From Ligustrum vulgare (taxonomy: Eukaryota; Streptophyta; Magnoliopsida; Lamiales; Oleaceae), in assembly GCA_963555705.1 (NCBI GenBank), contig OY743174.1:59418234-59482233 (forward strand): DNA of 64,000 nucleotides, given 5' to 3'. Below the pieces are notes generated by a model that had not been told where the DNA came from, did no database searches, and saw nothing but the letters and a program-made list of their open reading frames with translations. A program made the position numbers and the translations under genes. Shown piece by piece: positions 55,132 to 64,000 of this stretch (position 1 is its first letter; each line of letters starts with the position of its first letter).

Positions 55132-57313
55132 GTCACGGGGTTCGATGGGGCAGCGCCCCTCGTGGGAGCTCGGGGACAACTCCCCTGAAAGAGAATTTAG
55201 ATTTCTCTGCATATATTAAAAGGTATATTTGGCATTTCGAAACCAATATCAAATGAATGAGAAGTTACGGAAAATGGCGAAAAACAGTTAGGATTTTTCC
55301 CATGCGATCGCACGGTTTTAATACTGTACGACAACACGTCAAATGATTAAATCACGGTTTGGCGTAAAGTCGTGCGATCTCACGGTTGTCTGAAAAAGGT
55401 ATGTCTTTTTGAAGAGTTTCATGATTTGGAAGGATTGCATTGTTTGGCTCACACCACTTCATCCACTTGAGGGGTCTTATTACACCCACCAATGATATGC
55501 AATAACATTTTCATTCTCTCCTCTTCCTTAATCAAAATTTCTTGTATTTTTGTTGCATAATTTTGATATTCTTGTTCATTTCATTTCATTTTGGAGTATG
55601 AAAGCCAACATTCTGGTTCGTTGTACTTGTGTATTGAAGTGCTACAAACACAAGTAGTAGTCGTTGTATCTTGGGAGTCGACTATCATAATCCGTTGGCA
55701 TCGTTGCGGGACAAATTTGACTTAAGGACAAAGTGTTCAACACTTACCTCGACTTTGTCCCTTTCTTCTCTTTTCTTATTTTTCTTGTCGTTACTCCGTC
55801 CATTTATCGGCACGGATTTCATATATATATTTTATTTCTTTAGTGTCACTATATACAAAATATTCCAACACTTTGAATTATGCTTTGATTGACAAAATAT
55901 TGTACTGTATCGGCATGAACATGACGGATCGCTCATCGTCAATCAAAATCTAGAATCATTCACGGTATGATCTTCTACATCCTAGATCTTCCTGATCATT
56001 TGAATCTTTCGATTGTTTCTTCAACAGTGTCAATTTTTTTTTTTTTTGGGAACTCTTTGAATGCTTATATTTGTCAACTATAGACATACGTTCTGTAAAA
56101 CTATTTATTTCACATCAAAATAGTCCAAACTATCAAGAGTACCTTATAATATATGTTCATGGCTAACAACACCAGCACCAACAGGTCCAACACCACCATT
56201 GTCTCTCAAAACTTCGTACCCAATTATCATTGCCTTTTCTTCATATTGATGTTGCCACTCAACTTTCCTTTGAATCTTGCTACATGTATAAAATTGGTGA
56301 CAGAAAGTTTGATCGATGAACACTTGTCGAAAATTTGTTTGTTCATCATCTCCAAAATCAATCGTATAACACTGCCACGTCTATTTCTATAACCGGGTCT
56401 GACATTCATTTGTAAAATAGGTAACCCCTTTCCTTGTTTATTTATGATTTCGAGGTAAAAAGTAATGGTTGAAAATTGGAGAGAGAAAATGTGTATGGTT
56501 AAAAAATGATTTGAAAAATTGTGTTATTTATAAACATGTTTATAAACAAAAAAAATTGGTTACCAAACGGAGGCTTTAATAAATATCATCGTTGTTAAAA
56601 ACTAATTACACAACTATAATGAAATTGTGCAAACCGGCTAAACTAGACACAAGCTGGGAACCAATTAATAGTTCGAATTTTCCGATGTTCCATGAAAACA
56701 AAAGAGGTTTAAATTTAATTCAAAGTTAACCCTTCATATTAATTACATATCTATCGAGATTCACGATTTTTCAACTACGCATTCATTTATGAAGTTTATA
56801 GTATGTTTAGTATTGTTTAAAATGAGTTTTTTTAAATGAATAGTAATTTTTAGGAGAATTGATGGTTGAAATTTGATTGAAAAATCAAATATTGTGAACT
56901 TGACTTTTAATGAACGGTTAAAATTGAACACTGTAAAAAAAATGAAAAAAAATTTAATGAAAATAAAAAAAGGCATTATCCCACGTTGATCAATTATTGT
57001 AGTTAGAGGCGAGGTCTGAGACCTAGGGTCCATGATCTTGAATGCAACTACTCCATAGATTTTCAAACTTTTGAACGTGGCTACTGATGAGAACAGTCAC
57101 AAGGACTTTACCTTATGCGGGTGGGGGCTGAATAAATAGAAATATCACGTGCGCAGTGCGTGATAAAATTTTATATTCTTGTGAATCCTTTTCAACAATG
57201 CAGTAATGAAAACAGAAAATAAAAATGTAGTCCCATGCAGGAAACAACTCAAGAATAGAGCATAAAACTCATAAGTACTTTTTAGTGAAAAGTTACTTGC
57301 ATAATTTCCGTTG
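55132..57313. other. Unassigned region with repeat scraps
   Basis: GCGATCGC-type motifs at 55302-55313 and 55371-55384 suggest an LTR fragment. 56450-56570 (plus) and 56790-56990 (minus) carry the AT-rich dispersed repeat. Short frames at 55671 and 56153 show no conserved motif. No gene supported. Confidence 0.35.
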
Positions 57314-57332
57314 TTAGATCGAGTTCAATCTT

Positions 57333-57643
57333 TACTTTTTTTTTTTTTTTTTTGTCTTTTTATGGATGAGCGGGTGTCCAAGCTTTGCTCGACTAATCCT
57401 AAGGATGTCGACATTTCTCCCTTGGTTCGATCTCCATGTAAATATTAATGCGGATACAACTTATGCACACTTAAAGTAGTAGATATTCGGATAACGATTT
57501 TCCTCCTTAAAAATCCCTTACGTTGTGCCGGCGAACCGAGTGACAGGGGCCACAATGACTCTAGCTAGCTATGGGTAAGTACTTGTCTACTACCCTCTAA
57601 TTTTAACTCCTCTTACTTCACCGTTGTACCATGCCCGTGAGGA
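57333..57643 (-). mobile_element. SINE-like retroposon with 19-bp target duplication
   Basis: TTAGATCGAGTTCAATCTT occurs exactly at 57314-57332 and 57644-57662. Between them lies a 311-bp insert that begins on the plus strand with a T21-like run, i.e. a poly(A) tail on the minus strand. Near its other end the minus strand has an A-box-like TGGTACAACGG (57621-57631). A clear B box at the right distance is not seen, so it may also be a short LINE-mobilised sequence. Confidence 0.75.
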
Positions 57644-57662
57644 TTAGATCGAGTTCAATCTT

Positions 57663-58538
57663 AGTAAGCTCAATACTATATTACCATATTTAATCGACTA
57701 CTCTGGATATCAACGATATCCCTTTAAACTTTTAAAATATATATAGAATTAACGTTTGATCCTTCTTCTTCTTATTCTTATTCTTCTTCTTCTTCTTTTA
57801 TTTATTTATTTATTTATTTTTTATAAGACTTTGAAGTCACATATTAACACCGATAATCAATGCTTTTTGTACGTATATGTTGATGTTTTGAAATTTTATA
57901 CTCAAAATGTTTGAAAGTTATTATAATCGAATTGTCATAATAAGCAATTTATTACTACCAAACTATTTTAAGATCCCGTTTGGTACTTTAACTCAACTTT
58001 TCAAACTCAATTTCATATTATTAGTTAAATTTACAATTTTTAACTTTTCAAATATTTTTAAACCATAAAAAAAAAAAAAAAAAAAATCACAAAACCAAAA
58101 TGCTATTTCTTTTTACCTCATTTAAGTAATTACTGCATTTCCTCCAGAAAATATCAGAAGACAGAAGTAACAGACAAAAGTAAATAATGCAACTAAAAAT
58201 AGTAAAACACTGCATGAGCGTGCCTGTAAAACTAACCCTTGTAACAAAATGGAAACAAGTACTAAATGCCCATGTAAAAATCCAACAACTCTTTTAGTGT
58301 TGAGAATAAAATTCCCACATTAATATAAAGATATACTTATATATAAATGTTACATTACATTACATACGATAATGATTCAAGTGTAAATCGAACTCATCTG
58401 TCTTTAGAGGAAATTAAGATTGAAATGCTAATAATCCACACTAAAATATGTCAAATTCATCTTCTACTATGATATTACTAGGTCTAGGCAGTCTGCAACA
58501 CATAAGATCAGATCTTGAATCAAATCAACTAACCCCTT
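57663..58538. other. Region downstream of SPL8
   Basis: It contains (CTT)n and (TTTA)n runs (57762-57820) and an AT-rich repeat with an A25-like run (58060-58087). The 3' UTR of the SPL8 gene should lie in the right part; the polyadenylation site is not determined. Confidence 0.4.
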
Positions 58539-59818
58539 TCAGTAGAAAATTGTGCTTGTTGAAGAACTCGTTGTACCTTGAAACGATCTTTGGCTAAAAT
58601 CCAGGGAAATTCTTGGCGGTGAGATTGCAGCCGTGAGCAATGAAGAGTGAGTCCCGGAATCTGGTGGAGACCCTGAAATCAAATTAAACGCAGTCCAGTT
58701 TTTTTTTTTTTTTTGGGTTGTCGGAGCTGGATTTATTCATAGAGTAAGCTTAATTACTTGTGAGGTTTTCAGAGGAAGAATTTCGGGCAGTATTTTCGAG
58801 TCTGGTTTCTTGATTTGGTTGCTGGGATTTTCGCCTCCGCCGGTTATGGTCAGCCAATCTTTTCCGGCAACTCCTCTTCCCGTTGTCGAATTCCGAAAGG
58901 AGATGAAATCTGATTATGAGAAAAGTATTTAGAAAAATTCAAATGGAAATCACAAATAATTTGGTGTAGGAGTAGGATGTTCATTGAAAGAGAAGTAGCA
59001 CATTTACTATAAGAAGTAAAAGTTGGGCGCAAAATCATTAGAAAACATAAAATCTACGGACTCAAATGCCATTGGGATCCCATCCAACCCAATCATGAGC
59101 TTGTTAACACTCGAAAATGGCGTCAATAGTCAGCATTAACGCTAGGTTAAAGGAAAAAAAATATATGGGGATGAATGTACTACCTGCTGCATTGTTGACA
59201 GAATCGCTGAGTTAACCCGGCGGCTATGACAGTGGCGGCCTTGGAGTGGAACTCACACACCTTGTGGCGGCGGTGGTAGTGTTTTGCGTGGCTCAGGTCC
59301 GCGTGGCAACCTTCAGCTTGGCATCTAGGGGAGTGGACTGAACCATGCTCCATTATCCTGGACCGCCGGTAGAGCCGGTTCACAAAATCGTCCTCGGAGG
59401 AAGAAAAATAAGTCCTCCCACCTAAATTAAGCCCAATCCTACTGGTGCTGGTGTTAAACTCGAACCCACCAACAACCGGCTCACTCTTGGGAACCGTCAT
59501 AAACCCAGATGGACCAGTTGGTTCAAGAGTGAGCATTGAAGCCTGTGGTGCAAGAAGGTTCGAGTACGACGATGACCCAGAAGCGCCATAAGAGCTTGGG
59601 TCATAGAAATTAGTCGTGTGGGTGTTAGAATTTGGGTGGTGAAGCTGGTAGTGATTGTGAGGAGTGACGAAATCATTAGGGTTAACAAAAGTGTTGGCTT
59701 CCGTGAAGTTATGAGTGGCATATGTGTCAAAAATCTGTCGGTTCTGGTTAGAATCTTGTGCCGTTTCTTCGCCGGAGAGCATGATCGTCGATGAGTTTCC
59801 CCATTCATAGTCCACCAT
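58539..59818 (-). CDS. SPL8: SPL8-type SBP-box transcription factor, three exons
   Basis: Spliced coding sequence: exon 1 59818-59184, exon 2 58909-58758, exon 3 58672-58539 (stop TGA). The lengths 635+152+134 sum to 921 nt, i.e. 306 codons plus stop. Donors are GTAGTA and GTAATT; acceptors are ATCAG and TTTCAG. The N-terminus [16 protein letters not shown], the block [20 protein letters not shown], and the SBP domain ([20 protein letters not shown] on, split in its second zinc site by intron 1 at QQCS-R) match Arabidopsis SPL8 as I know it. Exon 2 carries the bipartite nuclear signal [18 protein letters not shown]. The C-terminal ISLD motif is in exon 3. SPL8 binds GTAC-core DNA and acts in anther, pollen and petal-trichome development and gibberellin response. 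It is not a miR156 target, and none is seen here. The ATG at 59818 is preferred to an upstream in-frame ATG at 59911, which appears to lie in an intron. Confidence 0.93.
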
Positions 59819-60240
59819 TGACTCCACTTTAATTTGCCCCCCACCAGCAGGATCAAATAAACAGAAACGACACCTTGAACGCCTCTGTGACTGTGAGCAT
59901 AAAATAAACAAAAGTAAAAATTATTTGCCAGATATCTGAAATCAAAAGAACTATAGAAAGAGAGAAGAATCAGAGAAAATTATGGTGAGTGTAAAAGCTG
60001 GAAAAGACTTTAGCTTTCTGTGTGTCCGTGTGAGTTGCTTTATGGCAAAGTATCGAGTTCCTTCTCGAGTTTAAACTTTGTGTGAGTTTGAGGATCATGT
60101 CGGGTTTAAGGGTTCTTGTAGCATTTGCAAGAAATTGTGTTGAAGAAAATGAAAGATGGAGAGAGAGAAAGCACCTTGTGGCAGTTTGGAACAGACTACA
60201 GAGAGATACTGTATGTTAATCAAAACCCTATAAGTGACTA
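59819..60240 (-). promoter_or_regulatory. 5' leader and promoter region of SPL8
   Basis: An acceptor-like sequence (TTTTATGCTCACAG, near 59893-59906 on the minus strand) lies 75 bp before the start codon, suggesting an intron in the 5' UTR. Further upstream are pyrimidine/purine (CT/GA) runs (60150-60170) usual in plant leaders. A weak TATA-like CTTATAGGG lies at 60226-60234. The transcription start is not established. Confidence 0.4.
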
Positions 60241-62689
60241 CGGTCTACGTTTCACCATTTTTACTCACACACTCTCTCTCTCTAAACCGTGTTTCTCTTT
60301 CTAGGTTACAGCAGATGAAGAACTCAGAACTGCTGACCTATGAGGCGGCTTTGCTCAGAGATAGCTACTCTAATGAAATTACTGTTTTACCTAACTTTGA
60401 GTTAAAATATTGGACAATGCTAGGATCACAATCCACCTGTTTCAATCCACTCACGTTGGGTTGTGGCGCCCTCCTCAATGTGAATGGATTGTCACCTACA
60501 TTATGGATGAGATTTTGAAAATAAAATTATCCTAGAATATTTCACTTCGGCCACTTTTATAAATCTAGCCCATATTTGGTCCCCAAATTTTTGAAATCTG
60601 TTTTTAAAGTATTCAGCTTTGTTTGGTTTTCATTAATTTTTTCTCTTTTTTTTTATAGTACTCAATCTCAACAATCTATCAAAAGTCAATCTCACAATTT
60701 CTTACTTTTCAATCAAATCTCAACCATCATTTTTCCTAAAAATTACTATTCATTAAAAAAAAAAAAACTCATTTTAAACAATACCAAACACACTCCAATT
60801 TCAAAAATTCATTTTAATCAAGTTTTTAATATTTAACTTTTTAAATAATTTTTAATCATATATTATTTCAAAAATATTATTCCAAACCAAAAATTTCTCC
60901 AAGAATTGGTGGACAAACAAGAGCCTAATCCAACACTAGGGAATATAGGGGTAATGGATATTATTTCCTCTAATACCATACATTAGCATAGTTTATTTTT
61001 ATTTTTATTTTTCTCCCCCACATTTTTGTGCCACGTGTCATTAAAGAGAAATTGAAAAAAAAAATTAGTTTTTAAATATTAATTTTTCAAAGAATATATG
61101 ATTGGAAAAAAAAAAATTAAATTTATGTATAATATATTTTATTATTCGAACAACTGAACAAGTAGGATGACAATGACAATGGATCGGGGCGGGACGATCC
61201 TCTCGCCCCGTTATTGACCAGTTTACATTTTTTAATTTTTTTTTGCCACCCCGCGAACTAGATTATTCGATGCCTCCAATAGGATCTGATCTCATATTCG
61301 TTGAATTTCTTTTGCATATCTACGAGCCACTGAACACAATTAGGATATCTATGTTAGTATACACGTATACTATAATGACTTCAGTGTAGGTGTATTTTTT
61401 TGTAGTGAACTAATTAAAAATATAAATTAATTACAATATTCGTTCGATGTTGCTGAAAAAATCGATATTTATAAACATTACAATTTCCATCTTGTAACAT
61501 TATTATAAATAATACAATTTTCAATATAACTTTTTAATCACACACATTTATTAAATTCATTTTTCGTTCACATATTTTCATCGAAAATAATAAAAATTCT
61601 ATTTATCATCAATTTTCAAGCTGTCGTACGGTGGCTTAAAAATCATTTTAATTCTCAACCTAAAATGAATATTAGACTCGAATGTAGAGAACAATTGTTA
61701 TAATCTCGTTCCTCTTGACCAGTATGAGTCACGTCAAACTCAAAATTCACACATCACAAAAATAAAGAGGATTGAATACTTAAAAAAAAAGAAGAACCTA
61801 GACCAAACGAGATTAAGTGAATACGTAAAATTATGTTATTTCTATTTTTTCATACCATATCTACCAGGTAGACTATCTTCATTGTTCTAATTAGACCAAG
61901 AGCAGCATAGATAGCCCCCGCTTCAGGCTATGTTGTTCAATCTCTAGGCACTGGCGCTTACTTGCAGTCGCATGTTCGTTAACTTCCCTCAAAGTACACA
62001 TTGCCTTTCTTGGGTTTGAAGCAAATGCAAGTATAGTTAATGTTCTTATGCTGCAATTAGTAGATCAAATGTTCTTCTTCCTCTAATCTTTCGGAGTAGA
62101 TCTTCCTTAGTCGAGTTAGATTTGCATCGCAAGGTTAATCTCTCATTTTTTGGACCTTTATTTTACTAAACATACAATTTGGTTGGGGAAAACAGCCCCG
62201 AAAGAGCCTCTTTCCCTCTATTTGAGCATCCAATAAAGGATATATTGAGATTCTAATTAATGCACAACAATAATCAAGAGTTTACAAATCAATCCACCAA
62301 GAATCACACGATTACAGACTTCTTCAGAGTACACCACCAACTTTATAGTTTACCAAAGAATTCAGTACAAACTATCTCCCCCACATCATAAAGTGGTGGT
62401 ATAATACTCGGTTGTAACTTGTATCCAAAATATAGTGGTATACATTGAAAATAGGCATACAAAATTGTCATTTTATGAAAATAGCCAAGAATTTTATCAA
62501 ATCATAAAAATAGCCATAGTTATTAGAAACTACCAAAAATACCCTTACATATTATATTTCAACTATACCTATTAGAATTTAGAAAAGTTACAATTAAGCC
62601 CTTAAAACTTTACATCTATATACTTTTAATTAATTTTGTTTACATGAATTTATTTGATTTTTGTTCGCTCATAGTAGCACCTCCTCCAT
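60241..62689. other. Unassigned intergenic region
   Basis: 60680-60900 is the AT-rich dispersed repeat in minus orientation. 61170-61262 is a scrap of the GGGGCGGG hAT MITE. 61500-61620 is another repeat piece. 61880-62160 has higher GC and may be an old coding remnant on the minus strand, but no motif is recognised. 62400-62680 would be the leader of the retroelement that starts at the primer site at 62690. Confidence 0.35.
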
Positions 62690-62700
62690 TGGTATCAGAG
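62690..62700 (+). other. tRNA-Met primer binding site
   Basis: TGGTATCAGAG, complementary to initiator tRNA-Met, as used by copia elements and by caulimovirids. The first ORF starts four bases after it. Confidence 0.65.
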
Positions 62701-62704
62701 TCAT

Positions 62705-62968
62705 ATGACATATCTAAAAGATAAATATTATATGACAAAAAATAAAAATAAATATATTATACATACACCAGAAATATTAAGAGCCTTAAAAAGTTTAGAT
62801 GAAGAAATAAGAGGATATCCTTTATTAATCAAATATCTAGATATGGAAACAAATGAAAAATTGGATTCAATAACAGAACAAATAGGAAATATATTAAACC
62901 AAATGATAGATAAAAGAAATATAAAAAGAAAAGGATTCCTAAGATTAAAATCATTAGAAAATAAATAA
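62705..62968 (+). CDS. Small ORF A after primer site
   Basis: 87 codons starting four bases after the primer site. Lys/Ile/Asn-rich and helical in character (EILRALKSLDEEIRGYPLL, then a coiled-coil-like DSITEQIGNILNQMID). No family recognised. Confidence 0.45.
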   Translation: MTYLKDKYYMTKNKNKYIIHTPEILRALKSLDEEIRGYPLLIKYLDMETNEKLDSITEQIGNILNQMIDKRNIKRKGFLRLKSLENK

Positions 62969-63041
62969 ATAAAAACTTTAATACAATCCTAAAACAATTA
63001 CCTAATATACTTATGATTCTAAATATAAAGAAAAAATTAAT

Positions 63042-63224
63042 ATGGAAAAATATGATATAACTGGAGAAATAAAATACTACATAAAATATTATAGAGCACA
63101 ACAAAGAAAATCAATGCTAAGATCAATTGAAGAATTTTGTGAATATAATATAATGATATGTAAAGAAGTAAAATATTATACGGAACTAAGATTAGAAGTT
63201 GAGCATACCAAAGGAAAATTTTAA
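63042..63224 (+). CDS. Small ORF B
   Basis: 60 codons, charged (YRAQQRKSMLRSIEEF). Its TAA overlaps the ATG of the next frame (TAATG), an arrangement that allows reinitiation. Two Cys residues, no recognisable motif. Confidence 0.45.
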   Translation: MEKYDITGEIKYYIKYYRAQQRKSMLRSIEEFCEYNIMICKEVKYYTELRLEVEHTKGKF

Positions 63225-63616
63225 TGACGGAATTTTCAGAAATAAAATTTGAAAAACAAGTAATAGAAAATATTGTTCCTGTAAGATCATACCAAATAAA
63301 AAGAGCTAATACAACTATATTTCAACAATTAAGCTCATGGGGAGAATCCGATGAATTTCTTAATATGCAATTAAATTGGATAAGTGCATTTTTATGGCAA
63401 ACATACAAAAACATAAATTTACAAGATAAATTATCTATTAATGAATTACAACAGTTAAATATACAAGATATGAATATCAAAGAAAAATTACAAAATATTC
63501 AAAATAGACTAACAATACAATTAAAAGAATTAAAAGATATGATATGGGAAGTAAAAAATATAAATGAAGAGATTTTAAAAGAATTCCGAAAAAAATCAGG
63601 AGAATTAATTAATTAA
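63224..63616 (+). CDS. Small ORF C
   Basis: 130 codons. The N-terminal half has a mixed, folded-looking segment (SYQIKRANTTIFQQLSSW, FLWQTYKNI); the C-terminal half is a likely coiled coil (LQNIQNRLTIQLKELKDMIW). The length is close to that of small virion-associated proteins of bacilliform caulimovirids, but I see no specific similarity. Confidence 0.45.
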   Translation: MTEFSEIKFEKQVIENIVPVRSYQIKRANTTIFQQLSSWGESDEFLNMQLNWISAFLWQTYKNINLQDKLSINELQQLNIQDMNIKEKLQNIQNRLTIQLKELKDMIWEVKNINEEILKEFRKKSGELIN

Positions 63617-63645
63617 GATAAAATTGGAATAATTATAGAAAAATA

Positions 63646-63915
63646 GATAAGTTAAGTGAGAAAATAAGGAAAAATCATAATGAAATAATCATATCAATAG
63701 AAGAAAGAATAAAAAAATTAGAAATAAAAATAGATGATATGTATGACAGACTATTTAAGGTACAAAAAACCCAACTACTAAATCAAGAGTATAAAATGCC
63801 GATAAGTGAATATATTGAAGACCTGAAAATATTAATAAAATCATTAATAAGTGATGTTCAAGAAGTAAAAAATGAATTAAAAGAAGTAAGAAATGATATA
63901 AATATACTAAACTAG
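63646..63915 (+). CDS. Coiled-coil frame D
   Basis: Open from after a TAG at 63643 to TAG at 63913, about 89 codons. The first in-frame ATG is at 63739, so expression from an ATG would give 58 residues. Heptad-like pattern (IEERIKKLEIKIDDMYDRL, LISDVQEVKNELKEVRNDI). Possibly the continuation of ORF C after a frameshift or stop. Confidence 0.35.
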   Translation, partial: DKLSEKIRKNHNEIIISIEERIKKLEIKIDDMYDRLFKVQKTQLLNQEYKMPISEYIEDLKILIKSLISDVQEVKNELKEVRNDINILN

Positions 63916-64000
63916 AGATTATGGAATTTAAAGAAAATAATAAAAACAAAGATAAGAAAATAGACAAAAAAACTCATAAAAAAAGAAATGCTTAGAATAG

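Larger units (their letters stand above)
62690..64000 (+). mobile_element. Possible endogenous pararetrovirus (Caulimoviridae-like), 5' part
   Basis: A tRNA-Met primer site is followed directly by at least four close-packed small frames on one strand, at about 75-80 percent A+T. Two of them overlap as TAATG at 63222-63226. Tight small ORFs right after a tRNA-Met site recall caulimovirid genomes (in CaMV a small ORF starts a few bases after it) rather than LTR elements, which open with one long gag. No coat, movement or RT motif lies within the window, so an unusual LTR element remains possible. It is probably inactive or partial; the rest lies outside. Confidence 0.4.

Noticed and set aside
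58750..58757. SPL8 ending at the TAA at 58750 without a third exon
   Set aside because: A GTAATT donor just before that stop and a TTTCAG acceptor at 58673 join in frame to the conserved C-terminal ISLD exon, so the three-exon model is better.
59819..59911. N-terminal extension of SPL8 from the ATG at 59911
   Set aside because: The extra residues have no SPL8 counterpart and the segment contains an intron-acceptor-like sequence; the MVDYEW start at 59818 matches the family.

Overview
This is nuclear DNA of a flowering plant, most likely a eudicot. The evidence is AT-rich intergenic DNA, GT/AG introns, plant LTR retrotransposons, hAT/Mutator/Stowaway MITEs, Helitrons, a CACTA transposon, and one recognisable plant gene. 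I cannot name the species. Only one intact host gene is visible: an SPL8-type SBP-box transcription factor on the minus strand (58539-59818; three exons, 306 codons). Everything else is transposable elements, their remains, or unassigned AT-rich sequence.

Layout. 1-2170: 5' part of a minus-strand, non-autonomous LTR element, inserted in the RNase H region of a broken Ty3/gypsy Tat-type element (2171-8328). That element keeps its integrase on the plus strand, an intron-bearing coding unit on the opposite strand and a 3' LTR. 8329-11620: a MITE-like repeat, an LTR scrap and a Helitron-like repeat. 11789-15790: a 3'-truncated CACTA element with subterminal hairpins, captured gene exons and a Ulp1-like protease domain. 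17140-22653: a Mutator MITE, two more Helitron ends, a hAT MITE and a Stowaway MITE. 25654-27070: a solo LTR with a palindrome array.

28058-41229: a complete but dead Tat-type Ty3/gypsy element with 5-bp target duplications (GTCGG). Its antisense coding unit is split by a nested non-autonomous LTR element (36032-39625, target duplication CCTAG). 42700-47250: a SINE, two hAT elements and a decayed LTR. 47259-47640: an SPL-like fragment with a near-perfect miR156 site. 47742-54147: a very young Ty1/copia insertion (target duplication TAATT) whose LTRs differ at only 2 of 455 positions although its genes are dead. 54613-57643: a hAT MITE and a SINE-like retroposon with a 19-bp target duplication. 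58539-59818: SPL8. 62690-64000: a tRNA-Met primer site followed by close-packed small ORFs, resembling an endogenous pararetrovirus.

The most unusual signals are: (a) arrays of perfect GC-rich palindromes (TTACGGCCGTAA, and separately CCACGCGATCGCGTGG) placed just upstream of TATA boxes in different LTRs; (b) the shared antisense, apparently spliced coding unit in two Tat elements; (c) the young but coding-dead copia element; (d) the SPL-like fragment with a preserved miR156 site; and (e) the small-ORF cluster at the right edge. All similarity statements come from recognition by eye; no database search was run.
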